Made by a program: the position numbers and the translations under genes
Shown: one piece after another, positions 1 to 8,410 of the stretch
Layout: every line of letters starts with the position of its first letter
How positions within the stretch are numbered: the stretch's first letter is position 1
Notes under the pieces: generated by a model
What the model was told of the DNA's origin: nothing
Databases searched by the model: none
The model's input: the letters and a program-made list of their open reading frames with translations, nothing else
Source of the DNA: an uncultured Lachnospiraceae bacterium
GTDB taxonomy: Bacteria > Bacillota > Clostridia > Lachnospirales > Lachnospiraceae
Direction of reading: 5' to 3'
NCBI GenBank assembly: GCA_900542015.1
Contig: UQLY01000002.1
Location: forward strand, 248,001-312,000
DNA length: 64,000 bases

Positions 1-857
1 TACCCTACCCGTTCCTGCACTCCCCGGTCGGTAATGATATTGCCGATCATCATTTCAAAAGCGTCCCCCGGCACGCCGTTCATTTCCATGTTTTCACGAA
101 CCGCCTCTACCGCGCAGGGGTCCAAATCGGTTCCCACCGCCTCGCGGATGCCGTACATCAGGGAAACAATGGCGAGAATACCGCTCCCGGTCCCCACGTC
201 CAGCAATACGGTATCCGGCGTAATATATTTTTTCAATTGTCTGATACACAGCTGCGTCGTCTCGTGCATACCGGTCCCGAAAGCCGTGCCCGGATCAATA
301 TGCAGCACCTTCTTATCCGCGTCCTCCGGCTTTACCTCTTCCCAGGAAGGCGTGATCAGCAAGTCGTCGATATAGAACTGATGGAAAAACTCCTTCCAGT
401 TGTTCATCCAATCCTTGTCCTCGGTTTCGGAAATCACGATGCTTCCCTCACCGATATCCATATACTGACGGATACCGTCCAGCTTTTCCCGAACCGCCTC
501 CACCAGCGCATCCATATCCACAGGTTGTCCGCTGCTAACCATAAAATAGGAGTTGTCCGCCGCTTCACTCAAGCCGGGTCGAAGCGCTGTTTCTTTGGCG
601 TTTCCGTCCTCCGTATCATCCTTATCGCCGCCGGCGTTTTCCTCATCCGGCACCTCCACGAAAAAGCTCAGATAAGCAATGCCGTCGTCCGCCGGTCCGT
701 CCGGCAGAATATCCACAAACATCTGCTCTTTTTCCCATGCGGTCAAAGGTACGTGATCCTCGATCATCGCTCCTTCCAGACCGATATCGTATAAATCGGA
801 GATTATGATATCCTCCGCTTCCGTCACCGTCTTAACGGTCAGTTTTTTCCACTTCAT
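1..857 (-). CDS. prmA: Ribosomal protein L11 methyltransferase, C-terminus outside window
   Basis: Cytoplasmic SAM-dependent enzyme that methylates ribosomal protein L11. The reading frame opens with ATG at 857 (protein begins MKWKKLTVKTVTEAED) and is still open at base 1, so 285 codons are visible. The N-terminal substrate-recognition part is followed by the PrmA signature HIDPGTAFGTGMHETTQLC and the SAM-binding motif LLDVGTGSGILAI. The acidic stretch around residues 75-90 looks like a lineage-specific insertion. It starts 17 bases after the hisD stop and is probably co-transcribed with it. In many Firmicutes prmA follows dnaJ directly; here hisD and a plus-strand gene lie between. The family call is firm; the missing C-terminus is only due to the window edge. 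Confidence 0.95.
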   Translation of the reverse strand, partial: MKWKKLTVKTVTEAEDIIISDLYDIGLEGAMIEDHVPLTAWEKEQMFVDILPDGPADDGIAYLSFFVEVPDEENAGGDKDDTEDGNAKETALRPGLSEAADNSYFMVSSGQPVDMDALVEAVREKLDGIRQYMDIGEGSIVISETEDKDWMNNWKEFFHQFYIDDLLITPSWEEVKPEDADKKVLHIDPGTAFGTGMHETTQLCIRQLKKYITPDTVLLDVGTGSGILAIVSLMYGIREAVGTDLDPCAVEAVRENMEMNGVPGDAFEMMIGNIITDRGVQERVG

Positions 858-874
858 ATTGTTCCCCCGCCGCT

Positions 875-2137
875 TTATTTTAACCGCAGAGCCACGGACA
901 TCTCATGCGCCGCCAGCCCTTCCGTATGCGCCATGGTCATGCAGGTCTGCGAAAGATTTTGCAGCCCTTCTTTGGTAATATATTGCACGAAGGAGGTCTT
1001 TAAGAATGTACCTACCCATACGCCGTTGGAAAATCTGGCGTTTTTCATAGTCGGCAGCGTATGATTGGTACCGGAACAATAATCTCCCAGCGCAACCGGT
1101 GCATCCTCTCCGATAAAAAGAGAGCCGAACTGATAAAGCTTTTTGCTGTATTCCTTCGGGTCCTTCGTATGTACTTCCAGGTGCTCCGGCGCCGCGTCGT
1201 TGGCAATCTGCGCCATTTCCTCCATATCATCGGCAATGATAATGGTCCCGTTGTCTTCAAAGCTCTGCATCGCGGCTTCTCCTGTAGGCAGCTTCGCAGC
1301 AAGCTCCTCCATGGATCTTAAAATCTCGGGCACCTTACTTTCATCGGTGGTTACCAGGATGGATTTGGCAAAGGCATCGTGTTCGCTCTGCGCCAGCAAA
1401 TCAATGGCAATATATTCGGGATTCGCCGTTTCATCGGCTACGATCAGCACCTCGCTGGGTCCCGCCAGAGAATCGATTCCCACCGTGCCCATGACCTGAC
1501 GTTTCGCCTCCGTCACATAACGGTTGCCCGGTCCCGCAATCAGATCGACCTTTGCTATGGACTCCGTTCCGTAGGCCATCGCAGCTACCGCCTGCGCTCC
1601 GCCCACCGTATAGATTTCATCGGCTCCCGCAATATCCATTGCCACCAGAGTCGCCGGATGAATGGTTCCAAACTGCCGGTTAGCGGGAGAACATGCCGCC
1701 ACGCGCTTAACACCCGCGATCTTAGCCGGGATCGTCAGCATCAGCGCCGTACTCGGCAAAGGGAACCTGCCGCCCGGCACATAAAGCCCCGCCGCGTCTA
1801 CCGGAATCAGCCGGTGCCCCAGCTCTACGCCGGCAACAGGACTTTGCACCTCCAAAGGTTTAATACAGTCAAGCTGCGCTTTTGCATAAAAAGCAATCTG
1901 CTCCGCCGCTTTGCGAAAACTCTCAACGACCTTGTCGTCCACCTGTTCATATGCTTTATGAATATCTTCTTTTGTCACTCTGATTTCATGCAAATCCGCA
2001 TGATCAAATTTTTTTGCCAGATCCTTTAAGGCTTGGTCTTTATTTTGACGCACCTCACAGATAATATCCGCGACCGCCTTTGTCGCCTGTGCGTCCCGTA
2101 CTTCTTTTTCCTCTTTCGCCGATTTATAATATTTCAC
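875..2137 (-). CDS. hisD: Histidinol dehydrogenase
   Basis: Catalyses the last two steps of histidine synthesis, oxidising L-histidinol to L-histidine with two NAD+. The 420-residue length is normal. Visible family motifs are VDAAGLYVPGGRFPLPST, VGGAQAVAAMAYGTES, LIAGPGNRYVTEAKRQV and the zinc/catalytic segment LLAQSEHDAFAKS near residue 250. The start is GTG at 2137, preceded by GGAGGG at a good distance. A consensus-like promoter lies just upstream. No other his gene is in the window, so this is a stand-alone hisD paired with prmA, not part of a his operon. Confidence 0.97.
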   Translation of the reverse strand: MKYYKSAKEEKEVRDAQATKAVADIICEVRQNKDQALKDLAKKFDHADLHEIRVTKEDIHKAYEQVDDKVVESFRKAAEQIAFYAKAQLDCIKPLEVQSPVAGVELGHRLIPVDAAGLYVPGGRFPLPSTALMLTIPAKIAGVKRVAACSPANRQFGTIHPATLVAMDIAGADEIYTVGGAQAVAAMAYGTESIAKVDLIAGPGNRYVTEAKRQVMGTVGIDSLAGPSEVLIVADETANPEYIAIDLLAQSEHDAFAKSILVTTDESKVPEILRSMEELAAKLPTGEAAMQSFEDNGTIIIADDMEEMAQIANDAAPEHLEVHTKDPKEYSKKLYQFGSLFIGEDAPVALGDYCSGTNHTLPTMKNARFSNGVWVGTFLKTSFVQYITKEGLQNLSQTCMTMAHTEGLAAHEMSVALRLK

Positions 2138-2163
2138 AGTATTACCCTCCTAAATCTATGGCT

Positions 2164-2192
2164 ATTGTATCAGCAGTTTTGCAGATAGTCAA
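2164..2192 (-). promoter_or_regulatory. Predicted sigma-A promoter of hisD-prmA
   Basis: On the minus strand TTGACT (2192-2187) and TACAAT (2169-2164) are separated by exactly 17 bases, ending about 27 bases before the hisD GTG. The match to the vegetative consensus is good. No T-box or other leader structure fits in the short remaining leader. Confidence 0.75.
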
Positions 2193-2255
2193 AATTATTC
2201 TTAAATCCCCAAGTATTATAACATAATCCTTTCTTTTATTGGACATACTTTCCAT

Positions 2256-2840
2256 ATGAAAATCAAAAAATCCAACAACAAGTTTAACTTCCTGCTCTCC
2301 CGTTTAACCCTTGAACGCTTCCTTTCGTCCGTCTTTCTCTTTTTTACCGCCTCCACGGCAGGCTACGTCTGGGAAGTCCTTCTGACCCTCATTCTGACGG
2401 GAACGCTCTGCAACCGCGGTTTTCTCTACGGTCCGTGGCTCCCCATCTACGGGTTTGGCGCCCTGTTTCTCTCCTTTTTGTTAAAACGCCTTTCCTCTCG
2501 CCCTGTAAAAGTATTCTTTCTCTCCGCACTCGCCGGCAGCCTGCTGGAGTTAATTACCGGACTCGCTCTTCATACCTATTGGCATATCCGTTACTGGGAT
2601 TATTCCTCCCTCTCCCTGGACTTAAACGGCTATATCTCCCTGCTGTCCTTCCTCGGTTTCGGGCTTGCCGGTTCCCTCTGGATCTGCTTCCTCTCCCCGC
2701 GCCTCTTGCGTTTCTGGAACAGGCTCTCCCTCCGCCTTCGCAAAATCCTGGTCTGCGCCTTCCTCGCCGTCTTCCTTCTGGACTACCTCATTTCCTTTCT
2801 CCGCCCCAACACCGGACCCGGAATTACCTTCCAGCCGTAA
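2256..2840 (+). CDS. CmpB-like integral membrane protein (putative ABC transporter permease family)
   Basis: A 194-residue, strongly hydrophobic protein with about five predicted membrane segments. The N-terminal third carries the family pattern GYVWEVLL followed by NRGFLYGPWLPIYGFGA, typical of the Pfam family named putative ABC-transporter type IV (CmpB). Biochemical function is not established for this family and no ATPase gene is adjacent, so transport is not supported here. The gene is an isolated plus-strand gene between hisD and dnaJ. I see no clear Shine-Dalgarno before the ATG, so expression may be weak or the start misplaced. A structured palindromic element begins within three bases of the stop codon. 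Confidence 0.75.
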   Translation: MKIKKSNNKFNFLLSRLTLERFLSSVFLFFTASTAGYVWEVLLTLILTGTLCNRGFLYGPWLPIYGFGALFLSFLLKRLSSRPVKVFFLSALAGSLLELITGLALHTYWHIRYWDYSSLSLDLNGYISLLSFLGFGLAGSLWICFLSPRLLRFWNRLSLRLRKILVCAFLAVFLLDYLISFLRPNTGPGITFQP

Positions 2841-2842
2841 AA

Positions 2843-2994
2843 ATGCGGGCGCCGGAAATTTTGCAGAGATCAAAGGAAACCCTTAGAAACACGTCGGTAC
2901 TTAATCCGCGTCCTTTGCGGATTTACGTACCGCTACGTGTTTCTGGAACGCAAGTGTGTTTCCGTGATATCTGTAAAATTTCCGGCGCCCGCAT
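2843..2994 (+). repeat. Structured palindromic element, copy 1 (3'UTR of the CmpB-like gene)
   Basis: A 152-base element with 29-base outer arms (2843-2871 and 2966-2994) that are almost perfectly complementary. The core contains nested inverted repeats: GGAAAC with GTTTCC, GAAACACGT with ACGTGTTTC, GGTAC with GTACC, and TCCGC with GCGGA. A small side hairpin AC-GCAA-GT is capped by a GNRA-type loop. The core matches two other copies at 49289-49456 and 52788-52953, but the outer arms here are GC-rich and differ from both. It lies between convergent genes (CmpB-like and dnaJ) and begins right after a stop codon, so it could act as a bidirectional terminator, a 3' stabiliser or an independent RNA. 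The family is not one I can name. Confidence 0.8.
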
Positions 2995-3023
2995 CCCGCG
3001 GCTCACGCCGATTTTACTTGAAA

Positions 3024-4181
3024 TTATTTAAACAATCCTTTTTTCTTCTTACTGTCTTTCCCTTCGCCTTTTTTGTCCGTCGCATTTTTGACCTCGGTCA
3101 GGGAATTACCCGTTTCCTCGTCAAACTTGCGAAGCAGCTCTTTCGCTTCGGCGGAAAGTTTTGTGGGCGTCTGTACGACTAACGTCACATAATGATCGCC
3201 CCGCACGTCCTTGTTGCGTAAAGTAGGCACGCCTTTACCTTTCAAACGCACCTTGGTATCCGTCTGGGTGCCTGCCTTCACTTCATAGACAACCTGACCG
3301 TCAATGGTATCAATCAAAATCTCGCCGCCCAACGCCGCTACCGCAAAGGAAACCGGTACGGTTGAAAAAATATTATAGTCCTGTCTCTGGAAAACCGGAT
3401 GTCTCTGCACCAGTACCTCTACCAGCAGATCTCCCCTGGGACCGCCGTTTGTACCCGGTTCGCCTTTATCGCGGATACGGATGCTCTGACCGTCGTCGAT
3501 TCCTGCCGGAACGGAAATCTGAATCTTCTTTCTGCTGGCAATATAGCCGCTTCCGTGGCAGTCGGGACATTTTTCCTTGATGATTTTACCCGTTCCGCCG
3601 CAATCGGGACAGGTCTGTACATTACGGACCGTTCCGAAGAATGACTGGCTGGTAAATACGACCTGACCTTTTCCGCCGCATTTGCTGCAGGTTTCTTTTG
3701 TCGTACCCGGTTTTGCCCCCGTCCCGCGGCAGGTCTTACACTCATCCTTTAACGTCAGCTCAATTTCCTTCTCTGCGCCAAAGCACGCCTCCTGAAACGT
3801 AACGCGGACGCTGGTGCGGAGGTTTGCGCCTTTCATAGGACCGTTGTTCGTCCTTCTGCTGCCGCCGCCAAACATTCCGCCAAACAGGTCGCCGAAAATA
3901 TCGGAAAAATCCATTCCGCTGAAATCAAAGCCTCCCGCTCCGCCGGCGCCTTCAAACGCCGCATGACCGTATTGATCATACTGTCTGCGCTTTTCGGGAT
4001 CGCTGAGGATTGCGTATGCTTCGGATGCTTCCTTAAATTTCTTTTCCGCTTCCGCATCGCCCGGATTCATATCAGGGTGATATTTTTTGGCAAGGACACG
4101 ATATGCTTTTTTAATTGCGGCTTCATCCGCATTTTTATCCACTCCAAGGACTTCGTAGTAGTCTCTTTTTTGTTCTGCCAT
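3024..4181 (-). CDS. dnaJ: Chaperone protein DnaJ
   Basis: Hsp40 co-chaperone that delivers unfolded substrates to DnaK and stimulates its ATPase. The 385 residues show the full class I layout: J domain with the HPD motif (YHPDMNPGD) in the first 70 residues, a Gly/Phe-rich linker (about 75-105), four CxxCxGxG-type zinc repeats (CKTCRGTGAKPG, CSKCGGKGQV, CPDCGGTGKII, CPDCHGSGYI), then the two substrate-binding beta domains. The C-terminus ends in a lysine-rich tail. It is last in the hrcA-grpE-dnaK-dnaJ operon, 96 bases after dnaK, with a hairpin in that gap. Confidence 0.98.
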   Translation of the reverse strand: MAEQKRDYYEVLGVDKNADEAAIKKAYRVLAKKYHPDMNPGDAEAEKKFKEASEAYAILSDPEKRRQYDQYGHAAFEGAGGAGGFDFSGMDFSDIFGDLFGGMFGGGSRRTNNGPMKGANLRTSVRVTFQEACFGAEKEIELTLKDECKTCRGTGAKPGTTKETCSKCGGKGQVVFTSQSFFGTVRNVQTCPDCGGTGKIIKEKCPDCHGSGYIASRKKIQISVPAGIDDGQSIRIRDKGEPGTNGGPRGDLLVEVLVQRHPVFQRQDYNIFSTVPVSFAVAALGGEILIDTIDGQVVYEVKAGTQTDTKVRLKGKGVPTLRNKDVRGDHYVTLVVQTPTKLSAEAKELLRKFDEETGNSLTEVKNATDKKGEGKDSKKKKGLFK

Positions 4182-4202
4182 AATTATTCCTCTAATCTAA
4201 TA

Positions 4203-4239
4203 CCCGAGAAAAGCACTGTCATAAAACAATGCTTTCCCG
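4203..4239 (-). other. Intercistronic hairpin between dnaK and dnaJ
   Basis: An imperfect inverted repeat (arms about 4203-4218 and 4227-4239, core AAAGC/GCTTT with flanking CCCG/CGGG) lies in the dnaK-dnaJ gap. On the minus strand no clean U-tract follows, so an mRNA processing or stabilising hairpin that lowers dnaJ output relative to dnaK is more likely than a full terminator. This role is inferred. Confidence 0.4.
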
Positions 4240-4277
4240 TTTCTTATCATAATCTTTTGATTGCTCCGCCTTCTATC

Positions 4278-6155
4278 TTACACTTCACGATAGTCGCCGT
4301 CAACTACATCATCCTCAGGTGCGCCCGATCCTGCGTTCATATCGGGACCTGCGCCCGATCCCATATCAGGACCCGCTGCGCCGGACGCCTGTGCCTGTTC
4401 ATATACTTTGGTAAACAAAGCCTGAGCGGATGTCATCAGTTTTTCTTTTGCAGCTTTCATTTCGTCCAACTGGCTGTCGGATAATTCCTGCACATCCTTT
4501 GTCTTCTCAAGGATATCCTTTAACGCCTGTAAATCAGCCTCTACAGGAGCTTTTTCACTGTCGGATAATTTATCTCCCACTTCCTTCAGCGCTTTTTCAG
4601 TCTGGAATACGAAGGAGTCCGCTTCATTTCTGGTATCGACGGCTTCTTTTCTCTTCTTATCCTGCGCTTCATATTCTGCAGCTTCCTTAACTGCCTTTTC
4701 AATATCGGCATCGGACATATTGGAACCTGCCGTAATGGTAATATGCTGTTCCTTTCCTGTGCCAAGATCCTTAGCGGATACATTTACGATACCGTTTGCA
4801 TCGATATCAAAAGTAACCTCGATCTGAGGGATTCCTCTCGGAGCCGGAGCAATGCCGTCCAGTCTGAACTGTCCCAGAGATTTATTATCCCTTGCAAACT
4901 GTCTTTCGCCCTGCAGTACGTTGATATCAACGGCTGTCTGATTATCCGCCGCCGTAGAGAATACCTGGCTCTTCTTGGTAGGAATGGTTGTATTTCTTTC
5001 GATCAGTTTTGTTGCAACGCCTCCCTGTGTCTCAATGGAAAGAGAAAGAGGAGTTACATCCAAAAGCAGGATATCGCCTGCGCCGGCGTCGCCAGCCAAT
5101 TTACCGCCCTGAACGGAAGCGCCTAACGCTACACACTCGTCGGGATTCAAGGATTTGTTCGGTTCTTTTCCGGTCAACTGTTTTACTTTTTCCTGTACGG
5201 CGGGGATACGTGTGGAACCGCCGACTAACAATACTTTACCGATATCGGAATTGGTAAGTCCCGCATCCTTCATAGCGTTCTGAACGGGAATTGCCGTTCT
5301 TTCTACCAGATCAGAGGTCAACTCATCAAATTTCGCCCTTGTTAAATTCATATCAAAGTGCTTCGGTCCCTCTGCCGTCGCAGTAATGAACGGAAGGTTA
5401 ATATTCGTTGTGGTAGCGGAGGATAACTCTTTCTTCGCTTTTTCCGCCGCTTCTTTCAATCTCTGGAGCGCCATCTTATCGTTGGATAAGTCAACGCCTT
5501 CCGTCTTCTTAAACTCGGAAAGCATCCAGTCGATGATCTTTTGGTCGAAGTCGTCGCCGCCAAGGTGGGTATCGCCGTTTGTTGCAAGAACTTCAATAAC
5601 GCCGTCGCCGATTTCGATAATGGAAACATCGAATGTACCGCCGCCTAAGTCGTATACCATGATCTTCTGTTCGCTTTCGTTATCAAGACCATAAGCAAGC
5701 GCCGCTGCGGTAGGCTCGTTGATAATACGTTTTACATCCAGTCCGGCAATCTTACCGGCGTCCTTTGTTGCCTGACGCTGTGCATCGTTGAAATATGCAG
5801 GAACGGTAATAACCGCTTCCGTTACTTTTTCTCCCAGATAATTTTCTGCATCGGCTTTCAATTTTTGAAGGATCATTGCGGAAATCTGCTGGGGAGAATA
5901 TTTCTTGCCGTCAATGATACGACCTCTGTCAGTACCCATATCTCTCTTGATAGAAGAAATCGTCTTATCCGCGTTGGTAACCGCCTGACGTTTTGCAGGC
6001 TCTCCTACCAGTCTCTCGCCCGTCTTTGTAAACGCTACGACGGAAGGAGTTGTTCTTGCGCCTTCCTGATTCGCGATAACGGTGGGTTTACCACCTTCCA
6101 TAACAGCTACGCAGCTGTTTGTTGTACCTAAGTCAATACCAATAATTTTACTCAT
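4278..6155 (-). CDS. dnaK: Molecular chaperone DnaK (Hsp70)
   Basis: ATP-driven chaperone that folds and protects proteins with DnaJ and GrpE. The ATPase domain begins IGIDLGTTNSCVAV, with later signatures IINEPTAAALAYG, VYDLGGGTFDVS and VLLVGGSTRIPAVQ. The substrate-binding domain and helical lid follow, ending in a Gly/Asp-rich tail with the terminus DYREV. A longer in-frame start exists at 6176, but ATG at 6155 is preferred: GGGAGGT lies nine bases upstream and the protein then starts MSKIIGIDLG as in homologues (625 residues). Third gene of the CIRCE-controlled operon. Confidence 0.98.
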   Translation of the reverse strand: MSKIIGIDLGTTNSCVAVMEGGKPTVIANQEGARTTPSVVAFTKTGERLVGEPAKRQAVTNADKTISSIKRDMGTDRGRIIDGKKYSPQQISAMILQKLKADAENYLGEKVTEAVITVPAYFNDAQRQATKDAGKIAGLDVKRIINEPTAAALAYGLDNESEQKIMVYDLGGGTFDVSIIEIGDGVIEVLATNGDTHLGGDDFDQKIIDWMLSEFKKTEGVDLSNDKMALQRLKEAAEKAKKELSSATTTNINLPFITATAEGPKHFDMNLTRAKFDELTSDLVERTAIPVQNAMKDAGLTNSDIGKVLLVGGSTRIPAVQEKVKQLTGKEPNKSLNPDECVALGASVQGGKLAGDAGAGDILLLDVTPLSLSIETQGGVATKLIERNTTIPTKKSQVFSTAADNQTAVDINVLQGERQFARDNKSLGQFRLDGIAPAPRGIPQIEVTFDIDANGIVNVSAKDLGTGKEQHITITAGSNMSDADIEKAVKEAAEYEAQDKKRKEAVDTRNEADSFVFQTEKALKEVGDKLSDSEKAPVEADLQALKDILEKTKDVQELSDSQLDEMKAAKEKLMTSAQALFTKVYEQAQASGAAGPDMGSGAGPDMNAGSGAPEDDVVDGDYREV

Positions 6156-6199
6156 AATGCTTACCTCCCGGGTCATTGCCCTATTTTAATTTAATATGT

Positions 6200-6901
6200 T
6201 TACTGTACTACGGCTACCATGCTGTGTCTTACGACCGTATCATGGTAAAGATATCCTTTTTGCAGCTCCTGCGCCACTACTCCGGATTCATACTCCTCAG
6301 ACTCAACCTGCATAACCGCGTTGTGCAGATTAGGGTCAAACTCCAGACCCACCGCCTCAATCGGTCTGACTCCGATGGCTTCCAATTCAGTTACCATCTG
6401 TTTATATATTTTGTTCATGCCGTCTACGAAAGGACTGTCTTTCTCGTCCTCCGGAACGGTCATAAGACCTCTTTCAAAATTGTCGATAATCGGAAGCATC
6501 TTTTCAATCACGCTTTTTGCCCCGGTTTCAAACATCGCCGTTTTTTCCTTTTCGGAGCGGTTGCGGAAATTTTCAAATTCGGCAAGCTGTCTCTTTACCT
6601 TGTCTTCCAGCTCCTCTATTTTTTCCTGCGCCTTATCCTTCTTTTTCTCTTTCTTTCCGAAAAGCTTCTTACTGTCGTCTTTGGCGCCTTCCTCTGTTTC
6701 TCCGGCTTCTTCGGGCTTAGGTTCTTCTTTGCCGCTTTCCTTTGACGCGGTTTCCTGCGTTTTGTTCTCCTCTTTTGGAGTCTCTCCTGCTGCCTTTGCC
6801 GCTTCCTTCAAATCAGCTTCCGTTTCCTCTTTTGAAATATCCTGCGTCGTTTCGTCCTCAGCTTTTTGCTGTTTTTGTATTTCCTTTTCCATATCAGGCA
6901 T
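6200..6901 (-). CDS. grpE: Nucleotide exchange factor GrpE
   Basis: Exchanges ADP for ATP on DnaK. The protein has 233 residues. The first ~110 form a Glu/Lys-rich, low-complexity extension longer than usual, followed by the coiled-coil dimerisation helix and the conserved core (FENFRNRSEKEK, IDNFERGL, VEAIG-like region, FDPNLHNAV, VAQELQKGYLY). It lies between hrcA and dnaK with short gaps, and the heat-shock control at the operon head applies. The charged extension could be a thermosensing or solubility tail, but nothing in the sequence proves that. Confidence 0.96.
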   Translation of the reverse strand: MPDMEKEIQKQQKAEDETTQDISKEETEADLKEAAKAAGETPKEENKTQETASKESGKEEPKPEEAGETEEGAKDDSKKLFGKKEKKKDKAQEKIEELEDKVKRQLAEFENFRNRSEKEKTAMFETGAKSVIEKMLPIIDNFERGLMTVPEDEKDSPFVDGMNKIYKQMVTELEAIGVRPIEAVGLEFDPNLHNAVMQVESEEYESGVVAQELQKGYLYHDTVVRHSMVAVVQ

Positions 6902-6929
6902 TATCTCATCCCTTTCTCTACTTTCTGTC

Positions 6930-7976
6930 CTATGTTTCTCTATAATATAAGGCTTCTAACTGCTTCATCAAATTCTGCAGCGTTCCGACTACTTTTTCAT
7001 AATCCATACGCTTTGGTCCGATGATACCTATGGTTCCTTTCATGCCTTCTCCCAACTCATAGGTTGCGGTCACTACGCTGCAGTCTTTCATGGAAGAAAC
7101 CGGCGTCTCATCTCCGATATATACCTGAATGCCCGTATTGTCTTCCTTTTCCAGCGTATCCTTTACCAGCGTGGTCAACATCTGTTTCTCTTCAAAGGTA
7201 CTGATAATCTCGCTTGCCTTCTCCTGATCCGCAAGCTCCGGATATTTAAAAATATTGTTGGCTCCCGACGTGTAGATCTGTAAATCGTCGTCCGCTTTGA
7301 TGGACTCCGCTACCGCGTCGATAACCTCTCCCACAATATCGCTGTGGATACCCGCCTGCTGCTTTAACCTTGCCACCATTCCCAGATTGATCTCTTCGAT
7401 CGGCAGCCCGTTCAAATGGGTATTTAACAATACATTGAGCTTTAACAGCGTTTCGTCATCCAATTCTTCGGATACGGTCAGCATATTGTTTTTAATAATA
7501 TTCCCTTCCAGTACGATGACCGCTACTAACTGCAGTGCATCCACCCTGGACAACTGGATAAACTTCAGCTTGCTGCCGTTATAGCTGGGAGTCGAAATCA
7601 TCGAAGCATAGTTGGTATTTACGGCAAGCGTTTTTGCAACCTGTTTTAAAAGCTGGTCCATTTTTTCTTCTTTTTCCAGAAGAAGACCTTTCAGCTCCTC
7701 AACCTCTTTGGTCTTTTCCTGCATCTGCGTATCCATCTGCGCCATCATGGTATCTACATATAATCGATAGCCCTTATCGGAAGGAATACGCCCTGCGGAA
7801 GTATGAGGCTGGATGATATATCCCATTTCTTCCAGATCCGCCATCTCGTTCCGGATCGTTGCGGAACTCAAATTCAGGTCCGTGTATTTGGAAATGGTAC
7901 GGCTTCCTACCGGTTCGCCGGTCTCTAAGTAATTTTTAATGACCGCCTGCAGGATTTTCATTTTTCTTTCATCCAA
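6930..7976 (-). CDS. hrcA: Heat-inducible transcription repressor HrcA
   Basis: Repressor of class I heat-shock genes that binds the CIRCE operator and is kept active by the GroE chaperonin. It contains an N-terminal winged helix (LDERKMKILQAVIKNYLETG, then VGSRTISKY and SSATIRNEMADLEEMGYI) and the C-terminal GAF-like HrcA domain ending in MKGTIGIIGPKRM and the VGTLQNLM helix. The frame can be opened at TTG 8003, but TTG at 7976 has GAGG eight bases upstream and gives the usual LDERK start, so I prefer it. First gene of the operon; a perfect CIRCE sits about 80 bases upstream, so it is autoregulated. Confidence 0.95.
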   Translation of the reverse strand: MDERKMKILQAVIKNYLETGEPVGSRTISKYTDLNLSSATIRNEMADLEEMGYIIQPHTSAGRIPSDKGYRLYVDTMMAQMDTQMQEKTKEVEELKGLLLEKEEKMDQLLKQVAKTLAVNTNYASMISTPSYNGSKLKFIQLSRVDALQLVAVIVLEGNIIKNNMLTVSEELDDETLLKLNVLLNTHLNGLPIEEINLGMVARLKQQAGIHSDIVGEVIDAVAESIKADDDLQIYTSGANNIFKYPELADQEKASEIISTFEEKQMLTTLVKDTLEKEDNTGIQVYIGDETPVSSMKDCSVVTATYELGEGMKGTIGIIGPKRMDYEKVVGTLQNLMKQLEALYYRET

Positions 7977-8054
7977 TTCCAAGTCCTCACTTCCCTTCTT
8001 CAAATCCGACGTCCGCTTCTCTATGGGATATCTTATGCAGCTTCTTTTTATTTG

Positions 8055-8081
8055 TTAGCACTCGTTTGGATAGAGTGCTAA
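8055..8081. promoter_or_regulatory. CIRCE operator (HrcA binding site)
   Basis: A perfect CIRCE: TTAGCACTC (8055-8063), nine spacer bases, GAGTGCTAA (8073-8081). It lies just downstream of the operon promoter and upstream of hrcA, the classic position for HrcA repression of the dnaK operon. Confidence 0.98.
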
Positions 8082-8097
8082 TATCTTTTCTGTACCT

Positions 8098-8126
8098 AAC
8101 ATATCACTCCACTTTTCTATTGTCAA
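8098..8126 (-). promoter_or_regulatory. Predicted sigma-A promoter of hrcA-grpE-dnaK-dnaJ
   Basis: On the minus strand a perfect TTGACA (8126-8121), a 17-base spacer and TATGTT (8103-8098). Transcription would begin near 8090, placing CIRCE in the early transcribed region. Confidence 0.85.
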
Positions 8127-8410
8127 CAGCTTAAAACGAATTATTTATTAAAAAAAAATAAAGTATCAGGAGGTAAACAAATAATTTATTTTACAGCAAG
8201 GTCCTATATTTTCTTTATTTTTTAACACTTACTGCCATTTATTGCCATTTTTCTTTCTTTTAATATGAAAAATTAAGCATATTTTCTATTGTACTGTATT
8301 TCTTTTATCAAATTCGGGCTCAAAAGTCCGGTTCATACAAAGTTTTCCCGGATATTGTCATTTTTTAAATATAATATGCCTAGCTTGATGGGAAACAGGA
8401 GGCGAAAGTC
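8127..8410. promoter_or_regulatory. AT-rich intergenic control region between heat-shock operon and agrB
   Basis: The gap contains two tandem 10-base direct repeats (ACTGCCATTT at 8231-8240 and ATTGCCATTT at 8241-8250), one helical turn apart, as expected for a LytTR-type regulator. Further down TATAAT occurs at 8370-8375, with no recognisable -35 box 16-18 bases before it, which fits an activator-dependent promoter for agrB-agrD. An inverted GGGCTCAAAAGTCC-like motif lies between them. No ORF with coding character is visible here. Assignment of the repeats to the response regulator at 10434-11159 is inferred. Confidence 0.5.

Noticed and set aside
2843..2994. Palindromic element interpreted as a simple MITE
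   Set aside because: Outer arms differ between copies while staying complementary within each copy, the opposite of what decaying terminal repeats of a transposon would show. It remains a fallback explanation.
8151..8180. Small gene after AGGAGGT in the agr control region
   Set aside because: AGGAGGT occurs in the gap, but the following frame stops within a few codons and has no start at suitable spacing.
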